Shown: positions 50,973 to 63,706, counted from the first letter of the stretch. The stretch: DNA of 64,000 nucleotides from Pelecanus crispus (GCF_030463565.1 NC_134644.1:100126765-100190764), one strand, 5' to 3'. The notes: generated by a model from the letters alone, not told the origin. Program-made: numbers and translations.

Positions 50973-50990
50973 AAGAGCTAGCTAGCTCTT
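50973..50990. repeat. 18-bp perfect palindrome
   Basis: AAGAGCTAGCTAGCTCTT reads the same on both strands, with a GCTAGCTAGC core. A palindrome of this length is expected less than once per 64 kb by chance, so it is mildly unusual, but no function is suggested by its surroundings. Confidence 0.6.
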
Positions 50991-52079
50991 TGTCATCTTA
51001 GTTAGGAAAAGCTGAACATGGATGGGGAAAGGCAGTAGAAGAATCTAGGTGCCAAAAAGTTAATGACAGGATGCAGAGGTTAGCTTATTCTCATCCTGTA
51101 GGTTCCTTGTGTCTACTGTGAGAAAACTAGAAGATGCAGTAGGTTTTTTGGGGTAAAGAACTGGAGAGTTTTTGGTCTAAGCAATTTGACTTTGCGAAGT
51201 TCTACTGTTGGCTGTTCCGTTTGCGAGTCATCTTGAAATTTAACTAATTTAACTTAAAAGAATTGAATTAGATGGGGGAGAAGGAATGTATGTTAGCTCC
51301 CAATGCAGCCTGCAATTGCATAGTTTTTATGCAGAAATTCAATTATTTTTAGTGTTTTCAGTTAGCTTTTTAAAGTTTAATATAAACATTGCAGTAACCC
51401 CCATCTCTAGATGAATTTATTCAGCTTTCTTGTTCCATGGTTGTTGACATTTTGAGCACTCATATGCTTTCTAACAACGCCTGTTTGGCTGCTGTTGGAA
51501 GCCACTGTGTCCTGTTTGGACATGGATACTCTAGTAAACTCCTAATTGCTCCCTGTGGAGCACTGTGTTAAAGGGAATCACGAAGCAAAAGGTCTGCAAG
51601 TTAGCGATGTAATTGTCTGAGAATAGCAACAGGTAGGCATGTACACATTACATTTTCGCTGCAGTGTATTGCCTGTATTTGAGACCCCTGAAATAGCAGT
51701 TTCAGAATTTTGAACTCTGAACTTCCTTTCGTTATTCTTAAGTCAAACCCATAATATTAATATAACAGCTTTCTGTATTTGTTTTCAGTGCCTTTGTTAT
51801 TTCAGCAGAATATTTTTATTGGCAGCATATTGTTCCAGTGGCTTATGAGGATCTAACATGGCATTAATGTTTCACTTCACGTGCTGTATTACCTGACCCC
51901 AGGAGTATTTTGTGGTGTCTACCAGGCCAGAGATAAAAGCTGCTGTTTCAGACTAGGAGTGCAGGTTATGTTCAAAATACCAGTGCTTTCATATCCGAGT
52001 AGCCGTTCCTTTTAAAGTAATTGTGCTCTGATGGCCCTACGCCCAATTGCACAAACCTTCGGACTATACTTTGTGTGTA

Positions 52080-52260
52080 GGCACACATCAATGCAACTGC
52101 ACATAAGCTCCCCAAAGAGTACAAAGTCTGTGAAGTAGTTTGACAATGGCAATTACTGTGCTAAAAATAAACCAGAGGTTCATTAGCATTAATAACTACT
52201 CCCACAAGCTATGCTAATCACTCCTGAAGAGCTGCGAAATTGGGGAATACTGTTGTACAT
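52080..52260. promoter_or_regulatory. Candidate intronic enhancer with SOX and MEF2-type motifs
   Basis: ACAATGG (52143-52149, SOX core), GCAATTA (homeodomain-like), CTAAAAATAA (52161-52170, fits MEF2 YTAWWWWTAR) and CATTAGCATTAATAA (52191 onward) fall within about 60 bases. The block has mixed sequence without repeats and looks like conserved non-coding DNA. Conservation was not tested. Confidence 0.3.
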
Positions 52261-55200
52261 GCTGAATTACTTACTGTAGCGTAAAGTTACAGATTTTAGC
52301 AAATCAGTGGGGTTTTTGTAGTCGTGTGTTGTCGTCCGTGTGTTGTCCCCGTCCCCCCCCAGCCTCTAAATGAGTATTGGAGAGTGAGTTTGCTAGAGTT
52401 CAGAAACCTTGCTGACTTTTGTGAGTGTGGATGACTGAAGGTGGCACAGCTGCCTTCTCCATAAATGGCCTTCTATATAAAGCATGTGCCTGACCTTATT
52501 TTAAAACTCTAACCTCATAAAAGTATTGAGTTTATTGCTGAGTACAGTTTTGTTTTAAGCAACTGCAGTGGAGCTGCTTGGAGCATAGGGACTTTTATAG
52601 CAAGACACATTGATTGTATCTTGGGTTACTGTCATACTTGAAGATGAGAGCAGTTTTCAGAGTACAGTCTGAATTTTCGGCACTAACATTTGGCTTACAT
52701 TGAGATTACTTGCTTTCTTTTCATGTCATTAATGTCAGGCTTTTTACCCGAGATGGGTCATGTGTCATCACTCTTGGGCTAGATGCTTTGGTCTTTCTCC
52801 ATAATGTTGCCCAAAATGATGATGACTGGAACATGCATAACTGTGGCACAGACCGGTTAGCACCTACTCACACGAGAACGGAGAAACTGAGGCCCTGGGC
52901 AAGAGGGCAGTTGGTGGTGGCTCTGAAGCTGGATAATTATTCTGGTGGGTTGACTGTGGTCTATGGGATGCAATTAGGCCATCCCCATTTTTCATTACTC
53001 TGAGAGAACTAAGAGTGACAGCAATCGTGTTACATTTTAAAGGGCCAGCTGTGTGCCAGTGCAGAAAATCTGCATCTGCTGATCTGTAATAAAATTTCAA
53101 AAGCATTAAAATATGATGCCTTCTGAAAATAGCATGGATGTTTGAAGTTTGGCCTTGGATAGAAAAGTATTAAATACTGATCTGCACCAATCATTTTGTG
53201 CAGTTTGCTTAGAAACATGGAATACGCTTGGGCTGGTAAGCAGGTAAGCTGTGTTTTTTCTCCTTTTTCCTGGGTAGAAATTGGTTTTAGTAAAGAAGGG
53301 GAGGAGATGGCAATGCAGGGGGAAAAGTGGCATTTGTAGGCCTTGTTAACAGGATTGCTATTGCACTGGAAACAGCCGAAACAGAAGGGAGTGAATTTAA
53401 AAACTGCGTAGCTGGAGTGTGCAAACGTGTCAGGCTTGTGATGTGTAAAGCAAAACAAGGCTTTGGATTTAGAAAGAAAAAACTGAGTGTAAAGGAACTT
53501 TACTTTTTATCAACCCTACTCTGAAAAGCATGCTGTAGGTGAATAAAGAACACACCACCAATAATAAGAACACTTACCACCCAATAACGTGTAAATGACA
53601 GATGCACTTAAGACATTTGAATAAGATAAGGATTTGCTGAGTCTGTGCCAGAAGCAAGAACTGAAGAGGGATTTTTATTTCTGCAGTTTGATACTGGATT
53701 ACTCCAATGTCTCCCCCTCTCTCCTTCCCTTCCCCTGTAATTTTGGAAACAACCAATGAGCAAAGTAATCGGTCTAGTAGCTCTAGCCAGAATTACTGGA
53801 GATCTGGTGAGAGTTGGTTGTTCTTCCAGCTAGTGGCTGCAAAGTCGAGTGGTTCTGGTGATTTGTAGTAACACCAGTAAACAAGCGTATCCTCCTGTCT
53901 CATAATGTAGGGCACTTCATCTTATGAATGTGATCCTTGATTGCTATCTGAACTGAATTTTTGAACAGTGCCTACCTTTATTTAAATGGAAGATAAAATC
54001 ATTAGAACATTCATCTCTGCCTTCGCACACAGTGGCTGCTGACTTGGTAGCATCTTCGTGTTTAGGAGGGACTTATCTAAAATGTTACTCTGAATGGATT
54101 CTCGAGGCCAGGGGTTGGGGCTGAGGAAGGAGCATCTCTCTGTCATTTGTTGACAAATACAGCTCTGTGGTCTTTGAACAAACAGGGAGGAGAGAAGCTT
54201 TTCTAATGGCTTGTGGCTCTGCTGTGCTTTTTGAAAAGGCAGAAGGGTGCCTCTGGCATTTCCCCCATTAACCTCTGCCAACCTACTGCTGCTGTGGGAC
54301 AGAGAAGTTAAAGCAAGCCAAAGGGAAGTCCACTTTGGATGTGTGCTAATCTAGCAAAGCCTTCTGGAGGAAGAGAAAACAGACTTGCAGGAGTTTCCGT
54401 TGGCATGGTAAGGTGTGTGTTGCTTCTGCACTGAATTATTTACCCACTGGGCTTCTCGAGTGAGAAGACTGGTGCGTATGTGGAGCTCTCGCAAGCATGT
54501 GTGAGGAGGAGCAGGCGGCAGTGCTTGGTCTGTGGGTGGACGTGTGGGTTGTGTGTGTTTGGAAGTAGGCGCTTCGTTCTTCTTCCCTCACACCACCCAC
54601 CCTCTGGTTTTAGGTGTATCTCTTGGATTGTAAGCAGCTGAAGGTAGTAGATGAAAACAATGACTGAACTCAGATTTCCCCCCTTCCCCCCCCATTCATT
54701 CAACTAGTTACTGAAAGTGGCAGTGGTCATTTATTGGCATCGGGTAACTGGCTGATTGTTGCCTTTTCTTGCTGCTGTTCTTTATTTCCCCTGCTGTTCC
54801 TTGCTCCTTTTAGTGATGTGCTTCAACTCTGAAATTTGGAGAAACGATGAGCTTCCCTGTTGCACAGCAACAAGGGCTTCTTTATGAAGAGAAATGGGTG
54901 TTACCTCTTTCTGTGGGTCAGTGTTTGAAACAAGGAAAAAGTCGTCACTGGTACCCCACTATCAAACTATTTTGAGTCCTCTTAAACTTGATAGCCTTGC
55001 AGTACAAATTATTTTGGCCCTGCAGGTTGAGTGACTAGCCGCTACTAGCTACCTGCAAAAGAAGATGGTAAACTGAGCTTCTGCCCTACATTCTTGATTT
55101 CCTGGCAGCCTATAAGGAGCACTTGCATGAGTTGGTTGCTTAACTTTCCCCAACCTGTGTGTGTTCCCATGTCAGGCAGGCGCCTTGCTGCTGAGGGCTC

Positions 55201-56589
55201 TCTGGGTGCTGGTGGGGTGGGGACAACCCCTGAGGCAGGGGAAAGCCCCAGCTCTGCACCTCTGACCTTGCTGTGCCTATTTCTGGCTATAATCAAAGTT
55301 TGATACTTAAGCTGCAATGAAAAAACTTGAAATCTTGCCGAAGACTCTGAAAATGGAGTAATTCTGTGTTTGACTCAGAGAAGTAGCGTTACACTTGTCC
55401 CATTTGATGGTGTGTCTCCCTGGTGGTGTTTCCATGATACCTATAGTATTCCTTTAATGTGACTGTAGAAAAGTATGGAAAATTGATGTAAAGCCTACAG
55501 GATGAGTTGCATTTAAATGACTTGCATCAACTTTTTGGCTCTTCTGAGCAATACAGTAAAGTGTGATACAAAAAAATGACTAATGATTTGAAGGGGCGGG
55601 CAAGAGAGGTTTTAGAAAAAATGGGTTTGTAAGCTTATGAAAAGATCTTGGAGAATTTGACCTTGTGGCAATAGTATAAACTGGTTACACAGTTTAATAA
55701 CAACAAAATGATGATCTGAATTTTGGGATCAGTAGGGAATACTGAAGAGTTAAACAGAATTGTGAAGAACAAAGTGAAATAAATTGAATTAATTTTTAAA
55801 AAAGTTGAATAGCAGTCTCATTCATGATTATGGAAAACAGCTCAGAGAAATGTTTTTTGAAAGACTGTCTTTATTCATTCTGCCTTTTGATTGTCCTAAG
55901 AGAAGATGGGTGTTAATAAGGATTTTAATGTGAATTATGATCAACAGGAAGAGCATGTTGTGAATGAACTAGATGGGGCCATTTGTGAGGGTCTCCAGAG
56001 ATGGGAGAATTGATGCGTAGCAGATAAACATGGGATTAACATTGAACAGAGGGGAGAGACCAACATCCTGAATTGCTACTAATAAGCACTAATGAGTGAA
56101 CATCAGCCATCCTTTGTGTTGAAAAAGGCAGGCAATTTACTAATTAAAAATAATTCATAAGGTGGCTTCTCTTTTTGTATTCTGCCTGTAAAATATGTGT
56201 GCAAGTGAATCTTGGAAGCAAGGTAGCAAAGTGATCCTCTACAAGGATGATTTTAGAGTTCATTGCCTTCATACTTACACTCCTTTTAAAAGTGTTGTTT
56301 TGCTCCCTTCCATCTCTGTGTGTACACATTCGAGAGAAGAAAAAAAATTTTTTGGCAAGACTCAGTGTTAAGTAATGGAAATAAAAGATACTGCTGTTTC
56401 TCCCATTACCCTAACACTCCGATTAATGGATACAGTGTATAATGTACAGTGCTTTAAAGCCTGAATGAATACTATGTTCAGCTGAAACTATGGAGATGAG
56501 ATGAAAATAGGTAGAATGTACTTACTCTTCTTTATTTTGTACATGAAGTACTTCCTGTTCTCATCATGCTTTTTATACACTAAAGTCAT

Positions 56590-56760
56590 AAGATATTAGT
56601 AAAGCACAGTTCCTTTTCCCTAATTATGCAGTATAATTGGAGATCGTGGGCAAATCTCCTAATCTCCATAGTGACAGCAGAACATTTATCTAATTAGTAC
56701 TTTGCCTTTTGGCATTACTTTGAATAAATTAGCATTTCATTAGATACCCTGGGCTACTGG
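56590..56760. promoter_or_regulatory. Candidate conserved element with homeodomain and MEIS-type motifs
   Basis: Contains CCTAATTATGCAG (near 56621), GTGACAGCAG with a TGACAG MEIS/TGIF core (56672-56677), the palindromic homeodomain site CTAATTAG (56690-56697) and a run of ATTAG words up to 56740. It lies 2.3 kb before FHOD3 exon 2. Regulatory function is inferred from motif clustering only. Confidence 0.3.
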
Positions 56761-59036
56761 GAGAAAGTTTCCCAGAGTAGTATTTAGTCTCTCTTCTCTA
56801 AAGAGTGTGTTTTGAATTAACATAGGTTAATAATATCCTTTGTAACTGGAAAGATACAGAATAGTAATACTGTTGTTATTCTTAATATCAGAGGGCTGTG
56901 CTTGGAGGGTCTTTGCTTTCTTTAATCCCCAGGAGTCAGAGTATGTCTCCTTTTTTGATGACTTAATCTTTCCCCAGGGGGAAAAAAAGGAAGGAAAAAA
57001 ATGGAACAGGTTTGAAATACAACTTGACCTCCTCCCTCTACCCTTTCCCTTTCTCCAGGGGATGAACTTTTCTTTCAGATTACAAACATTGCAAAGTATA
57101 GTCGTGAGGACTAAGCCAAAAGTTGTGCTCTATCACTTGCTAATTATGAATGAGCTCTTCTGCAGTATTTCCAATGCAGCTAATCCAGAATAATCAAAGA
57201 CTATTTGTATTCTTTTCTTGCATATATAAATCAGTGAGAGGAAACTGGGTGACTAAGTTTTGGTATTGACTGCCAGATAAGAAGTGTGGCTGCCTATTAC
57301 GCTTTTCTGAACAGCTACTGGGAACCCAAACTTGGATAGGAAGTTAAAACAGGTAATTCATCAAAGATAGATCCTTCTTGATTTTCCTTCCTAGTGTTAA
57401 AAAGAGCAGAAAGAAAAATCAATGGATGTGATAAAGGGTTGTAATTTCCGTTCCTTGAGTCACTGGCTATTGCAGAATCTTGCTTACCCCTTCAAAGAGT
57501 CGTTGGATGCCAGCTGTGGCAGAAGATTGGTATGAAGTATGGTGTTAAATATTCTCCTCTTCCCAAAGTGGCCTTTGCAGCAGGGACGTACCTTTCCACC
57601 ACCATTGTCATGGTTGCCTTTTGGTAGATAAGAGGCATGCAAAGCACCTGCCAGTTTGTTTTGCCAAATCCAAAAGAATGAAACATCTTCTGTTTGGCAG
57701 GCCAGTCTGAGACTGGCTATCAGGCTGGATTTTGTGCCTAGTAGCACAACACATCTGGGGCTTACAGTATTTGTGAACTTGAAACCGGTTACAAAAGAAC
57801 CCCCAGTGTGGTGTTGACACATGAAGGTCCACAGCAGCCTGTCCAGCTGGGTTCAGTGATGGCAGTGTCTCTGCTTCTGGTCTGGGTTCTCCAGGCTGTC
57901 CAAGGCAGATGGTCACTTACTCCCTAGTGGTGAGGTAGGACAACCCTGTACTTTCACCTGCCCTTTGGTAAATGTTTTCTTGTTTCCCTGCCCTGGGAAA
58001 GCTTTTTTCCTGATTCCTTGTGATTTGACACTGTGTTATCTCATGGTGAGAGAGGAGCTCATGTTACTTCCTAGCTCTTCCCTCAGGCTTCTTCAGTTAC
58101 CCCTCTCAATCCAGTAATTATTTTGTATTCCTGTGTGATAAGTTAAGCCAGAGTTTTGGGGTGGATCTTCCTAGACCTTCTCCTGTGATGAGCTCCCCAT
58201 AAAAAACCCCAGAAAATTCCTTTTCTAACTTTGATCAAGTCTAGGGTTTTTTTTTTTAACACAGCTGGAATAATTAATGGAAAACTTGAAGACAGGCTGG
58301 AAATAAAAGAGGGTTTATTAATTGCTCTCTTCCTTTTCAGCATCATTGCAGGCAGGTTCCTGCTTTCAGGTCTGGTCCTTGGTTACCTCAGTACCTTTGT
58401 AGGCAGTTGGTACATGTGTCCAGTCCTCCCCCCAGTGCCTAGGAAGGTCTTCCCTGCAACCTCTGAGGCAGGCTAGTGCCTGGCCCTAAAATGAGAACAC
58501 CGGAAAATCTGAGTCTTGGTTGACTGCAGTCCCCTTGCTGAAGGACCCTAACTCTTGTCTGCCACACTTTGCACTGTCCTTTGGCTGTATTCTTCCTCAC
58601 TGGGGATGCTCAGTAGCTCATGAAACAGCTGCTGCTTCTGTCCACCTCCATCCAGAGGCCCAGAAATTCAAATGTACTGTAAGAACAGAGAACAGTCATT
58701 CATATCCTAGACATGCAGTTAAATTACCTTCTCTTGCCTTATAGGATTCTAAAGGCACTGTGATAAAATCCTGTAATCTCCTTCTGTATGTTCAAATAAA
58801 TAAATCCCTCTGTGTTTGTTAGTTGTGTTGATATTGTTGTGACCAAGCGTGGTCTAGTGAACATGGACTTGGGATTGCATAAATTGCTGAACAGCACCCA
58901 TTTTCTTATCCAGTCCCTACATATGGTTTGCTTTAGGGACGTCTTGTCTGGGGACCCAGAAAATGGAAAGGCAATCTTAGAGGTATGTTAGAGAGAATGA
59001 CTGCTGTAATCTAATGATCTGAATTTTGTTCTACAG

Positions 59037-59143
59037 CTTGATGACTGCACCCTGCAATTGTCTCACAATGGTACCTATCTGGATCTAGAATCGACTCTAG
59101 CAGAACAAAGAGATGAATTGGAAGGCTTCCAGGAGGATGCTGG
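59037..59143 (+). CDS. FHOD3: FHOD3 coding exon 2
   Basis: Encodes 35 residues plus two bases of a glycine codon: LDDCTLQLSHNGTYLDLEST, then a conserved AEQRDELEGFQED stretch. It continues directly from exon 1 (phase 0) within the ubiquitin-like GTPase-binding-like domain and agrees with the FHOD3 family order. It is preceded by TTCTACAG and followed by a strong donor, GG|GTAAGTA, leaving phase 2. FHOD1 differs here (EDCALQVSPSGYY-type), which supports FHOD3. Remaining exons lie beyond the window, so the gene is 3' incomplete. Confidence 0.95.
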
Positions 59144-59686
59144 GTAAGTAAATGTTTACTAAATTTAGATAAATAAGCATATTTATCCAGAAGCATTGAG
59201 GTTTTGGGAGTGTGTCTGGTTAACTTGGTACGTTCAGGCCAGCGTAGGAACAGAAAAGATAAAATTGTGTAAGCACATATGTTTCCCCCTTTCCGTGATT
59301 AAGAATTTTATGACTTTTCTATTTACGTTCACTCTTACGGTTTCTCTAAAAGAAGATGGCATACTGTAAGAAGCCTGTCAAGATGGATGTCTTGACTAGT
59401 CTAGCACTTGATAAATGAGGGTGGTTTGTTCTGAGAACTCAGAGATCTTTCTTATACGATAATAGTTGGTGTAGAACATTATATTGGAGTGGTGCTCCTG
59501 AAGTTATAAACTTCAGGATTTTCAAAAATTTCTTTGTGCCTTGAGATTTGAGTCCTCCTTTTATATTCTTGGAGAAAAGACTTGTACTGATTTCTTTTTT
59601 ACTCCAGGAATGGATTTAGTCAGCCTGGGAGGGTGGGGTATGTGTGGTGGTAGTGGTGTTTTTTGATATTCTCCTCTCTTACTTAC

Positions 59687-59723
59687 TTTTTTTTTTTCTT
59701 TTCTTTTTTTTTTTTTTTTTTTT
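59687..59723. repeat. Poly(T)-rich tract
   Basis: A nearly pure T tract with two single C interruptions. On the minus strand it makes a lysine-rich frame that is not a gene. Confidence 0.85.
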
Positions 59724-60293
59724 AAATTATGCTGGCACACATGGATTGCTATGACACGGCTTTCCATATACCATCTCTGATGAGAACTGAAAGTGAAAAC
59801 AAAAGCTAGCAGCAACGTTTGTCTGTGTGAATGCATGTATAAAATTTGATTTTTAGAAGAATCTTTTTTTCTGGGAGTTTTAGGTGATTGTCTTGTTTAA
59901 GATATAAAATGAACAGAGAGTCTAGAGCTATTTTTGCCTTGCTGGTTGCTATATTGGACTGGATAGTTGTAATGAATTTTATGGGTGTGTTTTGGCATGG
60001 ACTTCATGCATGTGAGTAATGTCGCTGTGCCAGAAGGAAATTAACTGCATTCTGAATTGGTCAGGGCTTGTTAACAGTAAGAGATGTAGCCCTTTTGCTG
60101 ATACTGGTTTCTCTACTTCTTGTAATAGCTGTCTTGTCTGTGTTTGATGAATACTTCTTACAAATTTAAACTGTGCCTCTGAAGATTATTTTATGTGGAG
60201 AAGAATTTTAAATAATATGTGATAGATACTCATGTGTGTGCATTTCTGTATGTCATCTTCATACATACCAGTTTTGGGCATGTTTTTATGAAG

Positions 60294-60479
60294 CATAGAA
60301 TCACAGAATGCTTTGGGTTGGAAGGGACCTTTAGAGGTCATCTAGCCCAACCCCCCTGCAGTGAGCAGGGACAGCTTTAACCAGATCAGGTTGCTCAGAG
60401 CCCCGTCCAACCTGACCTTGAATGTTGCCAGGCATGGGGCCTCCACTACCTCTCTGGGCAACCCGTTCCAGTGCTTCAT
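60294..60479 (-). mobile_element. CR1 LINE 3' fragment, antisense, different subfamily
   Basis: CATAGAATCACAGAATGCTT then TTGGGTTGGAAGGGACCTTT and AGGTCATCTAGCCCAACCCC are the reverse complement of a CR1 end of the 'GGTTGGAAGGGACCT' type. The 3' UTR differs from the copies at 22.3, 23.7 and 39.7 kb, so this is another CR1 subfamily. About 185 bp remain. Confidence 0.95.
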
Positions 60480-61984
60480 TGGAAGATAAAGAAAGTGTTC
60501 TTCTGTTAGAAATTAAAATAGAAGAAAGTTCTTCAATACACAGAGTAGCCAATACAGCTGAGCTGAGCCTCCCTTCCTATGCAATAGGAGTGTTGAGTGT
60601 AGAAGTTGATCTAGTCTTCAGTTTTATGCAGAGGTGATAAAAATTGATGCAAAGAACAGCAAGTTCTTATTTCCAGCTAACTTTATAATTAGTTGAAAGC
60701 AAGTAAGATGAAGGAAAACTTTCTTTTTTGATAGTTTTTTGTAGTAGTATGCACGAGTTGTTAATTTACACTTCCTTTCCTTTGCATCGATGTCTCTGTG
60801 ATAATACGAGTAGTTTTAACTTCATTGTCTTTGATACCCCACAGTGGCATTCCCAAGCAATTCAGCAAGCCAGAGATTGGTTGGTGCTTTTCCTGCCAGA
60901 CTTTCCACTTGAAATGGCAAGCTACCTTCCACCTTGTTTTAACTTCTGCTTCCTTTGGGCACATAATATCAATTATATGAATTGTTCCTGAAACATGATT
61001 CTAATTTTCTGTGTGGTGGCTACCCTAGGAAAAATACCCAAACATGTGGAACTAACTGTGCTGCTTGGAATTACATGTCTACTGTTGTTCTGAGCTCAAA
61101 AATCAGGTTATGTTTTGTGTACTTTGCATGTGTGCACAGGCCTCCTCTGAATTGCCCAACCTATTGTCAGTTGAGTAATTGCTTCTTCCAATGGCTTGTC
61201 CTGCCAGCTAATGTGAAGTCTGCTGGGAGGTCCTTCATTCCTCTGGAAAGATGAATAGGGAGGTATGAAACTAGGTGTATTAAGGTACATCACAAAAGCT
61301 TGGGCTACAAATTGTTATGGCAATTATCTTTTGAAAAGGGTTTTGTGAAATGAAAGAGAACGACTTTCATGTCTGTTGTTGTCATGTATGTAACCCTGAC
61401 CTTCACTGGTCTTTGCCCTGCTCTCTGAAGTTGTCCCTCTGGTAATTGTGGGTCAATAGGAAGTGCCATGTTTCCACGTTTCAGCTCCCTGCCTTAGGTG
61501 CAACACCAGGACCGTCTCTTAGGTGCTGCCATTGTAGCTATTGTGACCCATGTTTCTTTGATGTCTTCCCACTATAGTCCCCCTTCAGACTATGCTTTCT
61601 TACCTTTATGATAAATTATGCAGGCAGCAGTAGTTGCAAAAGGCTGAAGTGGTGAGAATGGAGGGAAGGAAGAATGAGGGGTGTGTTGAGGAGTAAATCA
61701 CTGAGTGAACCACAGATGAGCACAAGATGACACATGTGCCCTGCTGCAGAGGGAAGAGGGGATGATTGCCTGAGGGGATGCTCCCCTCAGCACCTCTGCT
61801 GAAGCACATGTAGGTACAAGCGGTATACTTCCCTTGGATAATCCTAGCTTGTGTTTGACCTGCCGTACTGCCTAAGGACACGGGGGTTGTGCTTTAACTT
61901 ACTTGTGAGGCTGGGGCTTTTTGGTTCCATCTCCCCTACACACACAACCCCAGTAACTTGCAGGTTGAAGCCCTGAAATCCTAG

Positions 61985-62440
61985 CATTTTGCTCTGCTGT
62001 GGGGGGATGCAGCTCAGTGAAGTACAAAACCTTGCATTTAGGAGTAATTGGCTAGAGGACAAGCAGGTACTGTCCACGAAGAAAACGAAAGAAGGGGAAT
62101 ACCTGACTTGTCAGATCCTTCCCTGCCAAGCTGCTGACGTTTTGTGGAATGGTGAGCTGAAAGCAGGTCAGTGATTATGGTGCTGTGAAAAAGGTAAGGG
62201 GCGTCCTAGGGTATAAAGGAGGTATTTGACCAGTGAAATGCAATGAACTTGGTATCTTCAGTACTGGTGAGGCTTCTGCTGGATTTCTCCATCCCATTTT
62301 TGTCCATGTTTCAAGAGAGAAGAGGAACGAGAACAACCAGAACTTTAGGAGTCTGTGAGATGGCTTCCCTTTGTGACTTTGTAACATCATCACTTCAGAG
62401 TAAATGCAACTCCTGTGATGTTATCCAGAAAAAAAAGAAT
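61985..62440 (+). mobile_element. Degenerate CR1-like ORF2 remnant
   Basis: No frame is left, but the base order follows the CR1 RT C-terminal region when compared with the intact copy at 21.5-21.85 kb: AAGTACAAAACCTTGCATTT (like the codons for KCRVLHLG), then GGTGCTGTGAAAAAGGTAAG (like VAKKANSI), GGCGTCCTAGGGTATAAAGG, and CAGTACTGGTGAGGCTTCTG (like [10 protein letters not shown]). The order and spacing agree. It is an old CR1 or related LINE copy with many small changes. Ends are approximate. Confidence 0.6.
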
Positions 62441-62967
62441 ATTCTAGACATAGGGTAGCAAATGCAATCAGGAATGTCTCCCTCCATCCCATCTAGCAAA
62501 CTAAACTCTGTTTTTGGGCCTTGCAGGGACCCAGATCTTTTGCCCCTGCAGAGACCAAGGTGCTGAGTTGGAGCACTCCTGAGCTGGAGCTGCTGGCTGC
62601 GGGCACTGGGGGCTTAGCAGCCTGTTGTCTGTGAGGGAATGGCCACAGAAACCGCTTAGTCTCCCTTTTTCTCCCTGGGTCATTTCAAGGTCCTGCTCTT
62701 AATCTTCAAAGGTTTAATTTTCTGAGATTAGGCTACCTTAGGACCTGCCTCTCTGCCATGCCCAGGCTGCTGTGCTTATCAGGGTCACTGAAACTTGCTG
62801 AACTCTGAATGAAGGATTTAGTAGCTGGATATTCATGGTATTTGTAAAATTCTAGATCCTAAACCATGGAAACTCCTGTTAAGAGTGACCAGAATGTCCT
62901 ACAGTCTGGCTGTTTTCAGCATCTTTTTGCCAAATGTTTCCATTTGCCCAGGCAAAACTGTGAAGAA

Positions 62968-62997
62968 TTTTTTTTTTTTTTTTTTTTCAAAAAAAAA
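62968..62997. repeat. T20-C-A9 tract
   Basis: Twenty T, one C, nine A. The two arms are complementary and could fold back. Simple low-complexity DNA. Confidence 0.8.
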
Positions 62998-63672
62998 CAC
63001 TGCTGAAAGGAGACTTACAAATAAACAAACCACACAGGAAACACAATCTTACAATTTTTTATTGGTGTGAGAGGCTGCAGGTATCTGTTTTCTTTTGGAA
63101 GGATTGGATGAGCATAGTGAAAAATGAGAAGTTTTCTTCAAGAGGGAAGAGGAGGATGGTGGCAGTTAGGCTGGAGGTTTATGATGTGGATGTAAATAAC
63201 AGGTATAAGAAACATATGCAGTCATACACAATTTCAAATGCATCCTCCTCTATTACCGAATATAATGAAAAGAGGCTTTTGGTAGTGGCTATCCATTCCA
63301 GCAGAATCCAAACTTGGGTTTAGGGAAGGAGAAAACCCAACACACATGCTCTCGTAGCCTGTAGGGCTAACTCTGAGCAAAATGTGGACAGGGAGGGGAC
63401 TGTTTTCCTGTGTCCACAGCTCTTGCTCCTGTCATTTGCACCTTTGGGAATATCTGTTGGATTCAGCAGAATTGGATCATTTCTATATGGGGCTTTTTTT
63501 GGGACAGTGAGGATGAACAGCTGGCTGAGCAATAAGGCTGGCCCTGCAGAAAGTGTTGCGACCAGGAAACAGGTCAGTAAGAGCATGTAGGAAACTGCCT
63601 TTCTTTTCAAGTCTGGCATGTATTCATGGTTTGTTTGCTTTTTTTGTGGGTGCTTTTTTGGGTTTGTGGGTT

Positions 63673-63678
<6 letters not shown>

Positions 63679-63706
<28 letters not shown>
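63679..63706. repeat. (AC)14 microsatellite
   Basis: Fourteen perfect AC units, followed by CCACACCCC. It is preceded by a T8 run. A typical dinucleotide microsatellite, probably polymorphic. Confidence 0.95.

Larger units (their letters stand above)
24940..59036 (+). other. FHOD3: FHOD3 intron 1 (34,097 bp)
   Basis: Bounded by a GT donor at 24940-24941 and an AG acceptor at 59035-59036 (pyrimidine-rich TTTTGTTCTACAG, with CTAAT as a likely branch region). The interior is AT-rich, with no frame resembling a protein and no second CpG island. It contains one antisense CR1 tail (39.68-39.89 kb), several mononucleotide tracts, G-quadruplex candidates and scattered muscle-type motifs, listed separately. 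A short cassette or alternative first exon could not be excluded by eye. Confidence 0.9.

Noticed and set aside
24775..59143. FHOD1 as the gene identity
   Set aside because: The FHOD1 N terminus and second exon differ at many positions, while both exons here follow FHOD3 closely.
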